Shown: positions 18,233-27,803, counted from the stretch's first letter. The stretch: 64,000 bases of DNA from Ensifer adhaerens (GCF_020035535.1 NZ_CP083349.1:2852001-2916000), one strand, 5' to 3'. Numbers and translations are program-made. The notes: generated by a model from the letters alone, not told the origin.

Positions 18233-19789
18233 ATGACGAGCGGCATCCATCACATCACCCTGATCGCCCGGAAGGTCCAGGCAAACGTCGACTTCTATGT
18301 CGGTTTCCTGGGCTTGCGCCTCGTCAAGCGGACCGGCGGCTACGAGGACGCCAACCAGTTGCACCTCTTCTACGGCGACGCGGAGGGTTCGCCCGGCTCG
18401 CTCGTTACCTTCCTGATGTGGGAAGACGGCGGTCGCGGCCGTGTCGGCCACAGCCAGCCGAGCGAGATCGCCTTCGCCATCCGGCCGGAGAGCATCGGCT
18501 TCTGGCTGACCCGCGCGCTGCAATTCAATATCGCGACGTCAGGGCCGGCGCAGGAGTTCGGCGAACCGGTGTTGCGGCTCAAGGACCCGGACGGCGTCAT
18601 CGTCAAGCTCGTCGGCACGGATGCGGTTTCCGCCGCGGCCCCCTGGAGCACGCGCGGCATTCCGGAAGAAGACGCGATCCGGCGCCTGCGCGGCGCCACA
18701 ATCCTCACCGAAAAACCGGAAGACTCGGTTCGCTTCCTGAAAACGCATTTCGGCTACAACGAAACGGCCTCCGGCGACACGATCCGTCGCCTCACCTCCA
18801 CCTCGGGCGACATCATCGACGTGCGCGATGCGACCGGCTTTTGGACGTCGGCGCCCGGAACCGGAACCATCGATCATATCGCCTTCCGCGCTCCGGACCG
18901 AGTCGCCGTGGAGCGGGTGCACGCGGACCTGCAACGCGATGGCGCAGGTGCGATCAATGCGCATGACCGCAAATATTTCTATTCGCTCTACGTACGCGAA
19001 CCCGGCGGCTCGCTCTACGAACTGGCCAGCGACGTGCCCGGCTTCACGGCCGACGAACCCAAGGAAACGCTCGGCACGGAGCTCTTCGTCCCCGCCCATT
19101 TCAGCGCCGCGAGAGAAGAAATGCTGCTCGCCATGCCGCAGTTTGCGCTGCCGGGCGAGCCTCGGCTGACGGAGCGCGACCTGCCCTTCGTGCACCGCTT
19201 CTATCATCCCGAAACGCTGGATGACCGCACCTTCATGCTGCTGCACGGCAGCGGCGCCAACGAGACGCAGCTTCTCCACCTCGCCCACCAGGTCGACAGG
19301 CAGGCGACACTGGTCGGCATTCGTGGCCGGTCGAACGAGGAGGGAACGCCGCGCTGGTTCCGCCGCTATTCTCCGACGACCTTCGACCAGAAGGACGTGC
19401 GTGCGGAGGCCGAGGCCTTCGCTGCCTTCGTCGAAGGCGCTCGGGAAGGCTACCGTATCGATCTCGATAAGACCGTGTTCATCGGCTACTCCAACGGCGC
19501 CAATCTGCTGGTTGCGCTGATGCTGCTGCATCCGAGCCTGATCCGAAATGTCGTGCTGATGCGCTCGATGCTCGTCATCGACGACGTACCGCCACCGGAT
19601 CTCACCGGTACGAAGGTGCTGCTCCTGACAGGCAAGCACGACAGCTATGGCGATTTCGCTCCTCGCCTCAAGGAAGAGCTTTCCCGCACCGGGGCCGATC
19701 TGACGACGGTCGAACTCGACATGGGCCACGAAATCGGTGCGCCGGATATTGCGGCTATCCAGCAATGGCTGGCGGACAAAGAGCTGTGA
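18233..19789 (+). CDS. VOC dioxygenase - alpha/beta hydrolase fusion protein
   Basis: A two-part protein of 518 residues. Residues about 1-300 carry two vicinal-oxygen-chelate (glyoxalase/ring-cleaving dioxygenase) modules of the MhqA/MhqO type (ITLIARKVQANVDFYVGFLGLRLVK; TIDHIAFRA). Residues about 310-515 form an esterase-like alpha/beta hydrolase with FMLLHGSGANE, nucleophile elbow GYSNGAN and final His in MGHEIG. In Bacillus, separate MhqO-type dioxygenase and MhqD-type hydrolase proteins act in hydroquinone resistance, so the fusion suggests coupled detoxification. ATG 18233 is preferred because GAGGA lies 7 nt upstream; an ATG at 18227 is too close to it. Confidence 0.85.
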   Translation: MTSGIHHITLIARKVQANVDFYVGFLGLRLVKRTGGYEDANQLHLFYGDAEGSPGSLVTFLMWEDGGRGRVGHSQPSEIAFAIRPESIGFWLTRALQFNIATSGPAQEFGEPVLRLKDPDGVIVKLVGTDAVSAAAPWSTRGIPEEDAIRRLRGATILTEKPEDSVRFLKTHFGYNETASGDTIRRLTSTSGDIIDVRDATGFWTSAPGTGTIDHIAFRAPDRVAVERVHADLQRDGAGAINAHDRKYFYSLYVREPGGSLYELASDVPGFTADEPKETLGTELFVPAHFSAAREEMLLAMPQFALPGEPRLTERDLPFVHRFYHPETLDDRTFMLLHGSGANETQLLHLAHQVDRQATLVGIRGRSNEEGTPRWFRRYSPTTFDQKDVRAEAEAFAAFVEGAREGYRIDLDKTVFIGYSNGANLLVALMLLHPSLIRNVVLMRSMLVIDDVPPPDLTGTKVLLLTGKHDSYGDFAPRLKEELSRTGADLTTVELDMGHEIGAPDIAAIQQWLADKEL

Positions 19790-19807
19790 TAAGCTGACGA
19801 TGTAAAG

Positions 19808-19839
19808 CGTGGGCCCGGGCTATTCCGCACCGGGCCACG
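19808..19839. terminator. Bidirectional hairpin between convergent genes
   Basis: CGTGGGCCCGG and CCGGGCCACG form a GC-rich stem (one bulged G) around an 11-nt loop. It lies between the ends of the convergent VOC-hydrolase and FMN-reductase genes. There is no strong T-run on either side. Confidence 0.5.
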
Positions 19840-19862
19840 TGGTCAGCTGCTTCACATTTGCC

Positions 19863-20426
19863 TCAAGCCGACTTCTCAGCCGCTGCAAAATCCGCAAACG
19901 CCTTGACGAAGGCCGCCAGCCGGTCGCGGGCATCGGCATCCGTCAACGTCCCCTCGGCATCGAACAGTGTATCCGCCTTGGGCAACATCAGCCGTTTGCC
20001 CGACCAGAGTTCAGCACCGAGCGTGCGCATGACGGACAGCCAGGCGTTCTGGCTGAGGATGGTGCCGAAATTGCCGGGCGAGGCGCCGGCAAGCGCGAAC
20101 GGCCGGTTGCGAAACACTTTGGCAATGTCGGCGGATGGCCTGCTCAGCCAGTCGATCCCGTTCTTGAACACACCGGGAATGGAGTTGTTGTATTCGGGCG
20201 TGAACAGGATGACGCCGTCGGCGGCCATCACCTGTTGCTTGAGAGCCGTCACCGCCGGCGGAATGCCACTCTCCTTTTCGACATCGCCGTCATAGAGCGG
20301 TATCCCGTGCAGCGTCGCCGTGTCGAATTCGACGCCATCGGGCAGATTTGCCGCGGCCGCCCGCATCAGCCCGGTGTTGAACGACGCCTTGCGCAGGCTC
20401 CCGGATATCCCGAGGATTTTCGTCAT
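19863..20426 (-). CDS. NADPH-dependent FMN reductase / quinone reductase
   Basis: Flavodoxin-like reductase of 187 residues (ChrR/YieF/azoreductase type). It has the FMN phosphate loop GISGSLRKASFNTGL at the N-terminus and the flavin-contacting motif TPEYNNSIPGVFKNGIDW near residues 75-92, both hallmarks of NADPH-dependent FMN reductases. Such enzymes reduce quinones by two electrons. Flanked by two VOC dioxygenases, it fits a quinone/electrophile defence set, which is inference from context. Confidence 0.9.
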   Translation of the reverse strand: MTKILGISGSLRKASFNTGLMRAAAANLPDGVEFDTATLHGIPLYDGDVEKESGIPPAVTALKQQVMAADGVILFTPEYNNSIPGVFKNGIDWLSRPSADIAKVFRNRPFALAGASPGNFGTILSQNAWLSVMRTLGAELWSGKRLMLPKADTLFDAEGTLTDADARDRLAAFVKAFADFAAAEKSA

Positions 20427-20571
20427 GAGATTTGGTCCTTCCTACCCCACAGGGTCGTGCAGACGCGCCCCGAAAAGCGAGGGCGGAATGCAGTTGCCGG
20501 TCTATAACGCAGCCGCCATCATGATGGGTCCGCGGCAAGGCGAAGTCCAACAGGATCAGAGGGATAGAGAC

Positions 20572-20600
20572 AAAAAAGCCGGGGACGAATCCCCGGCTTT
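20572..20600 (-). terminator. Intrinsic terminator of VOC dioxygenase gene
   Basis: On the minus strand AAGCCGGGGA / TCCCCGGCTT forms a strong stem followed by TTTTTT. It lies 18 bp past the stop of the VOC gene. It separates that gene from the FMN reductase gene on the same strand, so the two are probably separate transcripts. Confidence 0.9.
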
Positions 20601-20617
20601 GCGTTTGGACCAGACTG

Positions 20618-21571
20618 TTAGACCAGCGGCTTCAGCCGTGCTTCGATCTGGGCGCGCTTCGGCTCCAGGAACGGCGGCAGAGACAGGCTTTCACCAAGCG
20701 TCTCCATCGGCTCGTCGACGGCGAAACCGGGACCATCGGTCGCGATCTCGAAGAGAACGCCATTCGGCTCGCGGAAATAGAGCGAACGGAAGTAATAGCG
20801 TTCGACTTCGCCGCTCGACGGCAGGCGGAAGCCGTTGAGGCGTTCCGTCCACTCCGTCAGCGCCGCATTATCCGGCGCCCGGAAGGCGACGTGATGCACG
20901 GCACCGGCGCCCTGCCGGGCAATCGGCAGACCCGGCTGAACCGCGACATGCAGTTCGGCCGCAGGACCACCCTCACCCATGGTGAAGACGTTGACTTCCC
21001 CCTCGCCGTCCGGCGACGGATAGGTGCGGGCCTTGCTCATGTTCATCACATGCGTGAGGACGAGCTCGGTGTTGGTGATATCCGGAACGCTGATGGTGAT
21101 CGGTCCGAGACCCTTGATCTGATGCTCGGCCGGAACCGGGCTCTTTTCCCAGGGGTGCGAGGGCTGAAGCCCGCCATCGTCGACCAGTCGGAAGCGCTGG
21201 CCTTCACCGTCCTCGAAGTCAAGCGAGACACGGCCATCGATCTCGGTGACGTCTCCGCTTAAGACCTTGAGTTCGTCGAAGCGGCGCTTCCACCACTGAA
21301 CGCTCTCGGCGCCGCCGACCCGGAGGCCCGTGCGCGAAATGCTGTGCGTGCCGCGCCCTTCGGGCCCGACCGGCCAGTCGAAGAAGGTCAGGTCGGTCCC
21401 GGGCGTTGCGCGCCCGTCGGCATAGAAGAGGTGGTAGGCGGTGGTGTCATCCTGGTTGACGGTCTTCTTGACCAGCCGCAGACCGAGCACCTGCGTGTAG
21501 AAGCGCAGGTTCTCCGGCGCGTTTGCGGTGATCGCCGTCAGGTGATGGATCCCAGTCAGTTGCAAGCTCAT
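20618..21571 (-). CDS. VOC-family ring-cleaving dioxygenase (MhqO-like)
   Basis: 317 residues with two VOC modules: the N-terminal [21 protein letters not shown] type (as [11 protein letters not shown] here) and a second with [11 protein letters not shown]. The metal ligands His and Glu are in place ([17 protein letters not shown]). It is related to hydroquinone-inducible putative ring-cleaving dioxygenases. The start at 21571 is chosen because GGAGG sits 5 nt upstream and would lie inside the coding region if the ATG at 21583 were used. A GGAACGTTCC palindrome at 21652-21661 is in the upstream gap and may be an operator. Confidence 0.88.
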   Translation of the reverse strand: MSLQLTGIHHLTAITANAPENLRFYTQVLGLRLVKKTVNQDDTTAYHLFYADGRATPGTDLTFFDWPVGPEGRGTHSISRTGLRVGGAESVQWWKRRFDELKVLSGDVTEIDGRVSLDFEDGEGQRFRLVDDGGLQPSHPWEKSPVPAEHQIKGLGPITISVPDITNTELVLTHVMNMSKARTYPSPDGEGEVNVFTMGEGGPAAELHVAVQPGLPIARQGAGAVHHVAFRAPDNAALTEWTERLNGFRLPSSGEVERYYFRSLYFREPNGVLFEIATDGPGFAVDEPMETLGESLSLPPFLEPKRAQIEARLKPLV

Positions 21572-21651
21572 GATTGCCTCCAATGCGTGGCATTACTGTT
21601 GAGCACAATATGGGATGACGTATCGTTTCCGACAGTAGATCAATAAAGAAC

Positions 21652-21661
21652 GGAACGTTCC
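21652..21661. promoter_or_regulatory. Palindrome upstream of VOC dioxygenase gene
   Basis: GGAACGTTCC is a perfect 10-bp palindrome in the 182-bp gap before the VOC gene. GACAG (21631) and CTGTC (21661) flank it in inverted orientation. It could bind a redox or electrophile regulator; no regulator gene is adjacent. The site is seen; the function is guessed. Confidence 0.3.
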
Positions 21662-21753
21662 TGTCGAGTGAACAATCGCCGGACGGTTTTGTTCCTCGGC
21701 TTGTCTTTCTCTTGCGGTTGCCGCGACCGATCACAGGCGGTAACCGGCACGGG

Positions 21754-22533
21754 TCAGCGCCGGTAGAGGTCGCCAAGATAGGTGTTTTCGAGACGGGAGA
21801 TCGCATAGGTCTGCGGATCGATATCCGCGACCAGCAGGGTCTCCCGCGCGGCATCGGCCTTGGCAAGAAGCTGGCCGTCGGGTGCCGCGATGCGCGACAG
21901 CCCGGCGAAGGAGAACAGCGGATCCGAGCCGTGATGATTGATATAGGCGACGAACACCTGGTTCTCGAAGGCCCGCGTCTGGATCATGTGCTCTGCGATG
22001 AAGGAGCCGGACCAGCCCGCCGGCAACGCCGTCGGCACCAGCACAGCCTCGGCGCCCGCCAGCGCCAGCCGCCGGACGTTCTCCGGGAACTCGACGTCGT
22101 AGCAGATCAGCATGCCGCAGGTAACGCCGCGATGCACGAACAGCTTTGTCTCGGGACCGGGCGCCTTGAAAATCGAGCGCTCATAATCGCCGTAGAGATG
22201 AGACTTGCGGTAGACGACCGGCGCCGCATCGCCATCGACATAGACGGCGCTGTTGTAGACATCGTTGCCGTCGCGCTCGGCAAAGCCGGCGATGAGCGCA
22301 ATGCCGGTCTCAGACGAGATCGCCTTCAGACGCTGAACGATCGTCCCATCCGGCGCTTCAGCGAGTGTGGCCAACGCCTCGCCGGCGCCGTAACCGGTGA
22401 TGCCGAGTTCGGGCGTCAGGAGCAGTGTCGCCCCTTGGGCGGCAGCTTCCGCCGCGGCACGCGTGATCCGGTCGAGATTGGCGGCAACGTCGCCCGCCGC
22501 CGATTGCATCTGGAGGGCTGCGAGCTTCATCAT
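21754..22533 (-). CDS. Nitrilase-superfamily carbon-nitrogen hydrolase (amidase)
   Basis: Cytoplasmic amidase of 259 residues with the Glu-Lys-Cys triad E42 (TPELGITGYG), K110 (YRKSHLY) and C144 (LICYDVEFPE). The family includes aliphatic amidases, omega-amidase and N-carbamoylputrescine amidase; this one is shorter than the latter. It overlaps the preceding permease gene by four bases (ATGA), so it is the last gene of a polyamine-type ABC operon and probably hydrolyses the imported compound or its product. The specific amide is not known. Confidence 0.88.
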   Translation of the reverse strand: MMKLAALQMQSAAGDVAANLDRITRAAAEAAAQGATLLLTPELGITGYGAGEALATLAEAPDGTIVQRLKAISSETGIALIAGFAERDGNDVYNSAVYVDGDAAPVVYRKSHLYGDYERSIFKAPGPETKLFVHRGVTCGMLICYDVEFPENVRRLALAGAEAVLVPTALPAGWSGSFIAEHMIQTRAFENQVFVAYINHHGSDPLFSFAGLSRIAAPDGQLLAKADAARETLLVADIDPQTYAISRLENTYLGDLYRR

Positions 22534-23330
22534 TTACCATCCGACGACATGGCGCCAAGCAGCTTCGGCAGGTCACCGAAGCGGGCGACGAGACCGAAGA
22601 TCACCGCAGCGGTCGTGACGAAGAGGATCGTCACCGAAGCCATGGTCGGCGTGTAGCCGTAACGCAGCGCGTTGAAGATCTTGATCGGCAGCGTTTCCAC
22701 CGTGAAGCCAACGGTCATGTAGGCAACGATATATTCGTTGAGCGACAGCACGAACGCGAAGGCATAGCCGGAAACGATATAGGGCAGGATCAGCGGCAGC
22801 ACGACGGTGCGGAAGATCGTGCGCTCGTCGGCGCCCATGGTCGAGGCCGCTTCGACAAGAGATCGGTCGATCGAGGTAAAGCCGAGCGAAAGCGTCACCA
22901 GCGGTAGCGTCACGAAGAAGATCGCGTGGCTGACCACTGCCGTCCAGGGTTGCCCATAAAAGCCGACCGTCGCCCAGAAGGTGAGCATGCCGAGCGCGGT
23001 GATGACAGGCGGCAGCGTGAAGGGTGCGACACCGAGAAGCTGGAAGATGTTCGCCCAGGGCGCGATGCGCCGCCACAGGAACCAGGAGAGCGGCAACGCG
23101 ATCGCAACCGCAAGCGCTGCCGAAAGCACGGCCAGTGTCACCGAGGCAAAGAGGGCGTTGCGCCATTCCGGATTGAGGAAGATTTCGCCGTACCAGGAAA
23201 GCGAAAAGCCCTGTGGCGGAAAGGCAAGCGTCTGCTTCTCGTTGACGGAAACGCCGGCAACGACGATCAGCGGCAGCGCCAGGAACAGGCCGATCAGGAA
23301 GAAATAGGCCCTGCGGAACATCGAGATCAT
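22530..23330 (-). CDS. ABC transporter permease (PotC-like)
   Basis: 266-residue inner-membrane permease of the spermidine/putrescine (PotC) type with about six hydrophobic helices and the EAA loop SLVEAASTMGADERTIFRTVVLP. The start at 23330 (MISMFRRAYFFLIGLFLALP) overlaps the preceding permease by four bases; the open frame extends further only into that gene. It forms a heterodimer with the product of 23327-24181 and is followed by the overlapping amidase gene. Confidence 0.92.
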   Translation of the reverse strand: MISMFRRAYFFLIGLFLALPLIVVAGVSVNEKQTLAFPPQGFSLSWYGEIFLNPEWRNALFASVTLAVLSAALAVAIALPLSWFLWRRIAPWANIFQLLGVAPFTLPPVITALGMLTFWATVGFYGQPWTAVVSHAIFFVTLPLVTLSLGFTSIDRSLVEAASTMGADERTIFRTVVLPLILPYIVSGYAFAFVLSLNEYIVAYMTVGFTVETLPIKIFNALRYGYTPTMASVTILFVTTAAVIFGLVARFGDLPKLLGAMSSDGK

Positions 23331-24181
23331 GCCGCTTCTCCCTTGCGTCCGGCAATCACGGTGAGCGCGACGAGGCCGAGCGTCACCAGCACGAGGAAGA
23401 CGGCCATGGCGGCGGCGAACGGCATGTTCGACTGGTAGATCGCCTGATCGGTGATCAGCACCGAGAGCGTCCAATGCTGCGGCCGGCCGAGAAGCTGCGG
23501 CAACAGATAGGAGCCGAGCGCGAAGATGAAGACCATGATCAGCGTGGCGGTGATGGTGTTGCGAAGCGCTGGCACGACCACGGTGAAGAAGGCCTTCAGC
23601 GGCGATGCGCCGAGTGTGCGCGCCGCCTCCGTCAGCGTTGGATCGAGACGGACGAGTGCCGGGAAAAGCACCAGGACCGTATAGGGAAAGGCCTGGTAGA
23701 CCATGCCGGTCAAAACCGCGCCGAAGCTCGGCGTCAACGCCTTCGCCTCCGCCATGATATCGAGAGCGACGAGAATGTTGGTGATGCCAGCGGTGCGCGA
23801 AAACAGCGTCGACCAGGCAAAGCCGATGATGACTTCCGAGAGCGACAGGATCGACAGAAGCGCCACCAGCCAGACCACCTGCACCTTCCGCGCCATGCGT
23901 GTCAGCATGTAGGTGAAGGGCAAGGCGAGCACGACGCAGCAGATCGCCACCGTGATCGCCAGCAGCAGCGAAAAGCCGAGCACACCGCCGAAGAAGACCG
24001 AAAGGAAGCGGGCGTAATTGTCGAAGACGAAGGCCGGCGTATAGAAGCCGCCCTGCTGGCGTTGGAAAAAGCTGACGGCGATCATCGTGCCAAAGGGCAC
24101 GACGAAGAAGATGGTGAGCATCGCCGCGGGAAAGAGGAGCGGCGCGTAGTCGCCAAGGGTCTGAGGTGGTTCGCGTCTCAT
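23327..24181 (-). CDS. ABC transporter permease (PotB-like)
   Basis: 284-residue permease of the PotB/ThiP-like class. It begins with a short polar segment, then hydrophobic helices, and carries the EAA loop LTEAARTLGASPLKAFFTVVVP. It overlaps the ATPase gene upstream and the second permease gene downstream by four bases each, indicating one tightly coupled transporter operon. The substrate is probably a polyamine-like or other cationic compound by family, not proven. Confidence 0.92.
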   Translation of the reverse strand: MRREPPQTLGDYAPLLFPAAMLTIFFVVPFGTMIAVSFFQRQQGGFYTPAFVFDNYARFLSVFFGGVLGFSLLLAITVAICCVVLALPFTYMLTRMARKVQVVWLVALLSILSLSEVIIGFAWSTLFSRTAGITNILVALDIMAEAKALTPSFGAVLTGMVYQAFPYTVLVLFPALVRLDPTLTEAARTLGASPLKAFFTVVVPALRNTITATLIMVFIFALGSYLLPQLLGRPQHWTLSVLITDQAIYQSNMPFAAAMAVFLVLVTLGLVALTVIAGRKGEAA

Positions 24182-25215
24182 TTCTTCAGCACCACGCAGA
24201 CATCCGGGGTGAGCGCGATGCCGACCTCCTGGCCGACAGTGACGTCGGGTCGGGCCCGCGGTGTGGAGACGGCGACGATCTGGTGTCCGGCGATATCGAC
24301 GAAAGTTTCGATCGTGCCGCCGAGGTCACGCACGAAGGTGACCTTGCCGGCGAGTGCGCCAGCGCCGGGCGCCGTCAGATGCACGTCTTCCGGGCGGACC
24401 GACAGCGTGCCCTTGGCGGCACCGGCCGGCAGCGCGAGGCCGGGGATCGCCTGGCCGAGCACCACGGCACGGCCGGAACTGTCGCCCTGAACGTCGAGCA
24501 GGTTCGTCTGGCCGATGAAGTCGGCAACGAAGCTGTCGGCCGGGCGGCGATAGATTTCGATCGGCGACGCGGCCTGGCGAATCTCGCCGCCGCTCATGAC
24601 GACGACGGTATCGGCCATGGTCATCGCTTCGCGCTGGTCATGGGTGACGACGATGGTGGTGATGCCGAGCTGCTGCTGAAGCTGGCGCAATTCCACCTGC
24701 ATCGCTTCGCGCAGCTTGGCGTCAAGCGCCGACAGCGGCTCGTCGAGCAGGAACAGTTTTGGTGAGATCGACAGTGCACGTGCGATCGCCACCCGCTGGC
24801 GCTGGCCGCCGGAAAGCTTGGCAACGGGACGGTCGGCGTAGCCGGAGAGATGGATCATCGCCAGCAGCTCGTCGACGCGCTTCTTCTGGTCTTCCTTTGC
24901 CGCACCGCGAATGCGCAAGGGGTAGGCGATGTTCTCGCCGACGGTCAGATGCGGAAACAGCGCCAGCGACTGGAACACCATGCCGAGATTGCGCTTATGC
25001 GTCGGCACGCGGGTGATGTCCTCGCCGTCGAGCCGGATCGCCCCGCCGGTCGGCAGATCGAGGCCGGCGATCATCCGCAGCAATGTGGTCTTGCCGCAAC
25101 CGGAGGGGCCGAGCATGCAGACGAAGGTGCCGTGCGGCACGGTCAGGTCGACATTGTTGACGGCCCTGAAGGCTCCGAATTCCTTGACGACGTTTTGAAG
25201 GGCAAGTCCGGACAT
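24178..25215 (-). CDS. ABC transporter ATP-binding protein (PotA-like)
   Basis: 345-residue ATPase with Walker A GPSGCGKTT, signature LSGGQRQRVAIARAL, Walker B LFLLDEPLSALDAK and H-loop THDQREAM, followed by a C-terminal TOBE regulatory domain (about 260-345). The start at 25215 has GGAG 6 nt upstream. It is separated from the receptor gene by about 120 bp and overlaps the PotB-like permease by four bases. Confidence 0.93.
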   Translation of the reverse strand: MSGLALQNVVKEFGAFRAVNNVDLTVPHGTFVCMLGPSGCGKTTLLRMIAGLDLPTGGAIRLDGEDITRVPTHKRNLGMVFQSLALFPHLTVGENIAYPLRIRGAAKEDQKKRVDELLAMIHLSGYADRPVAKLSGGQRQRVAIARALSISPKLFLLDEPLSALDAKLREAMQVELRQLQQQLGITTIVVTHDQREAMTMADTVVVMSGGEIRQAASPIEIYRRPADSFVADFIGQTNLLDVQGDSSGRAVVLGQAIPGLALPAGAAKGTLSVRPEDVHLTAPGAGALAGKVTFVRDLGGTIETFVDIAGHQIVAVSTPRARPDVTVGQEVGIALTPDVCVVLKK

Positions 25216-25338
25216 TGTTTCTCCGCGGAATGGTCCCCTCCTCCTCATGGGAAGGGTTCAGGCGGGGAGCGCCGAAAGGCCCTCCCCGTCGTTAAGTCCA
25301 GTTCTTCCTCGAAGGTCGAGGAAGGTCGTCGATCAGGC

Positions 25339-26421
25339 TCAGCCGACGATCAGCTCGGTCCACTTCTGGTTCAGCCAATCCGACTTCGTCTGGTAGAGGT
25401 CGTAGCGCGGAATGATCGGCTCGATGTCGGACGAGACGGCTGCGAACTCCTTGTCGGTGAGATCCGTGACTTCGCGCTTGACGGTCGGCGACGTCCCGAC
25501 CTTACGCGACAGCGTCGCCTGGATCGAGGGCTGGCACATGTAGTCGATGAAGATATGGGCCTCTTCCGACTTCTGCGAGGCGCGCGACAGCGCCCAGCAA
25601 CCGGAATCCTGGATGCCGCCTTCCTTCGGGAAGGTGGAGCGGACAGGATGACCGTCGGCCGCCGCAAGGCCGGTCACGTCGTGATAGTACTGGCCCATCG
25701 GGATTTCGCCCGACTTCAGCGACTGCTCGAACTGCGCTTCGTCGCGGTACCAGAGGCGGACGTTCGGCTTGACCTCGGCCAGCTTGTCGAAGGCCTTCAA
25801 CAAGCCCTCTTCCGTGTCGAGCGCATTGGTGCCGCCCATGAAGGTCTTGGCCGTCACTTCGAGCAGGAACGAGTTGGAAACGAGCGCCAGCAGGCCGAGC
25901 TTGTCAGCGTTCGCCGGATCCCAGAAGGCAGACCAGGAGGTCGGTGCTTCCTTGTAGACGTCGGTGTTGGTCACCAGCGTGATGTACCAGGAGACGGCGC
26001 CGATGCCGGCGATGCGGCCATCCGGATACTTGTTGACGAAGCGGTCGAGCAGGTTCGACGCGTTCTTGATCTTCGCCGTATCGAGCGGCGTCCAAAGATC
26101 GGTCGACTGACCTTTCAGCATCGCCACCTGCGACATCATCGAAACGTCGGCCGGGGCCTGGCCGGCGCGGGCGGCCTGCTCGAGCTGGACGAGCCAGGCT
26201 TCACCGGTCGGCTCTGCGATCGATTCGACGGCAATGCCCGTCGCCTTGGTGAATTCCGGGAAGATGTTCTTGTCGAACGAGGTTTTGAAATAGCCGCCGT
26301 AGACGCCGACCTTCAGCGATTTGTCCTGCGCTCTCAGGATCGACGGCATCGCCAGCATGGAAGCGCCGGCGAGGCCGGCACCGAGCAGCGTCCGTCGCTT
26401 GATGGAAGTGGTGATCATCAT
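25339..26421 (-). CDS. ABC transporter substrate-binding protein (polyamine type, Tat signal)
   Basis: Periplasmic receptor of 360 residues. The N-terminus carries a twin-arginine signal (KRRTLLGAGLAGASMLAMP) ending near AQ at residues 31-32. The mature protein resembles PotD/Fbp-type receptors (KVGVYGGYFKTSF, SWYITLVTNTDVYKEAPTSW). It is the first gene of the receptor-ATPase-permease-permease-amidase unit. Export by Tat suggests folding before transport, as seen in several rhizobial receptors. The ligand is unknown. Confidence 0.9.
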   Translation of the reverse strand: MMITTSIKRRTLLGAGLAGASMLAMPSILRAQDKSLKVGVYGGYFKTSFDKNIFPEFTKATGIAVESIAEPTGEAWLVQLEQAARAGQAPADVSMMSQVAMLKGQSTDLWTPLDTAKIKNASNLLDRFVNKYPDGRIAGIGAVSWYITLVTNTDVYKEAPTSWSAFWDPANADKLGLLALVSNSFLLEVTAKTFMGGTNALDTEEGLLKAFDKLAEVKPNVRLWYRDEAQFEQSLKSGEIPMGQYYHDVTGLAAADGHPVRSTFPKEGGIQDSGCWALSRASQKSEEAHIFIDYMCQPSIQATLSRKVGTSPTVKREVTDLTDKEFAAVSSDIEPIIPRYDLYQTKSDWLNQKWTELIVG

Positions 26422-26490
26422 CTGTCTCCTTTGTTCCGGCGGTGATCCGCCTGTTCCCTGTTCTGTTTGATTTCTTGCATATTTTCAGTC

Positions 26491-27138
26491 TCAGTGCGCG
26501 GGTGATTTGCGCTCCAACATCCGTGCATATTGTGTCAGCGGATAACACAGCACGAAGAAGATGACTGCCACCAGCCCATAGACTGTGAAAGGTTCGAAGG
26601 TGGCATTATTGATCGCATTCGCGGTTCTGAGAAGCTCTTCGAAACCGATGATCGAGGTGAGCGCCGTGCTCTTGATGAGCTGCACGAGAAAGCCGACGGC
26701 CGCCGGCCGGGTGATAGCGAAGGCCTGCGGCAGGATGACGAGCCGCAGTTCCTGCAGGCGATGAAGCCCCAGGCTCGCCCCGGCATCCCATTGGCCGCGC
26801 GGCAATGCCTCAACGCCGCTGCGCCAGATCTCGGCAAGATAGGCGCTGGCATAGAAGGTGAGCCCGAGGGCCGCCGCCGTCCACGGCTCGATCCGGAAGC
26901 CTAGCATCGGCAGACCGAAGAACATCAAGAACAGCTGCATCAAAAGCGGCGTGCCCTGGAAGAGCGCGATGTAACCGGAACCGAGGCGGCGTGGCCAGCG
27001 GCGCTCGGAGATGCGCGCAGCCAGGATCATCAGTCCTACTGCAGCCCCACCGGCAAAAGCGACAACCGACAGGAGGATCGTCCACCGCGTGGCGAAGATC
27101 AGGTTGCGCAGGATGTCCCAAAAGGTGAATTCGATCAT
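26491..27138 (-). CDS. Amino-acid ABC transporter permease (HisM/GlnP family)
   Basis: 215-residue polar-amino-acid permease with the family motif GVEALPRGQWDAGASLGLHRLQELRLVILPQA (EAA loop) and about five hydrophobic helices. It overlaps the preceding permease by four bases. The usual GlnQ/HisP ATPase does not follow; instead the Tat-dependent receptor gene of another system begins 70 bp on. Confidence 0.92.
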   Translation of the reverse strand: MIEFTFWDILRNLIFATRWTILLSVVAFAGGAAVGLMILAARISERRWPRRLGSGYIALFQGTPLLMQLFLMFFGLPMLGFRIEPWTAAALGLTFYASAYLAEIWRSGVEALPRGQWDAGASLGLHRLQELRLVILPQAFAITRPAAVGFLVQLIKSTALTSIIGFEELLRTANAINNATFEPFTVYGLVAVIFFVLCYPLTQYARMLERKSPAH

Positions 27139-27803
27139 GACACGTCTGCTCCAAGCGCCCGCCTGCCACCGGCAACGAAGAGCCGCCGGATCGCCATCGA
27201 CAGGGCGAGATAGATCAGCGTGACGACGAAGTAAGTCTCGAATGAGCGGAAGGTCCGGGCCTGAAGCAAGTCCGCCTCGTGCGCCAGCTCCCGCACCGCG
27301 ATCTGCGAGACAACGGCTGATTCCAGCATCATGATGATCACCTGGCTGGTGAGCGCCGGAAAGATCACCTTCAGCGCCTGCGGCAGGATGATCTTGACGA
27401 AGACCTGACGGGGCTTGAGCCCAAGCGCAAAGGCCGCCTCGCTCTGCCCCTTCGGTACGGCGTCAAGACCTGCGCCGACGATCTCGGTCGTATAGGCGGC
27501 CATGTTGAGCGTCATCGCCAGAATGGCCGCGACGATCGGGTCTAGCCGGATGCCGAGGCTCGGCAGTCCGAAATAGATGAAGAACAGCTGCACCAGAAAC
27601 GGCGTGTTCCTGGCGACTTCGACATAGACGGCCACGGCCTTGCGCAGCACCGAGTAGCGGCTGCGACGGGCGGCGGCAAAGAGAATGCTGATCAGGATGC
27701 CTAGCACGGTCGTGCAGGCGATCAGGAACACGGTCATGGCCGCGCCATGGGCGATCGCGCCCGCGGCGTCCTTGAGCCAACCGAAGCTGAGGCCGTAGCC
27801 CAT
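27135..27803 (-). CDS. Amino-acid ABC transporter permease (HisQ/GlnP family)
   Basis: 222-residue permease with the EAA loop GLDAVPKGQSEAAFALGLKPRQVFVKIILPQA and repeated hydrophobic helices. It forms a pair with the downstream permease, four bases overlapping. It begins about 60 bp after the receptor gene. The set resembles histidine/arginine/opine-type transporters, consistent with a guanidino or basic amino acid given the agmatinase upstream. Confidence 0.92.
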   Translation of the reverse strand: MGYGLSFGWLKDAAGAIAHGAAMTVFLIACTTVLGILISILFAAARRSRYSVLRKAVAVYVEVARNTPFLVQLFFIYFGLPSLGIRLDPIVAAILAMTLNMAAYTTEIVGAGLDAVPKGQSEAAFALGLKPRQVFVKIILPQALKVIFPALTSQVIIMMLESAVVSQIAVRELAHEADLLQARTFRSFETYFVVTLIYLALSMAIRRLFVAGGRRALGADVS

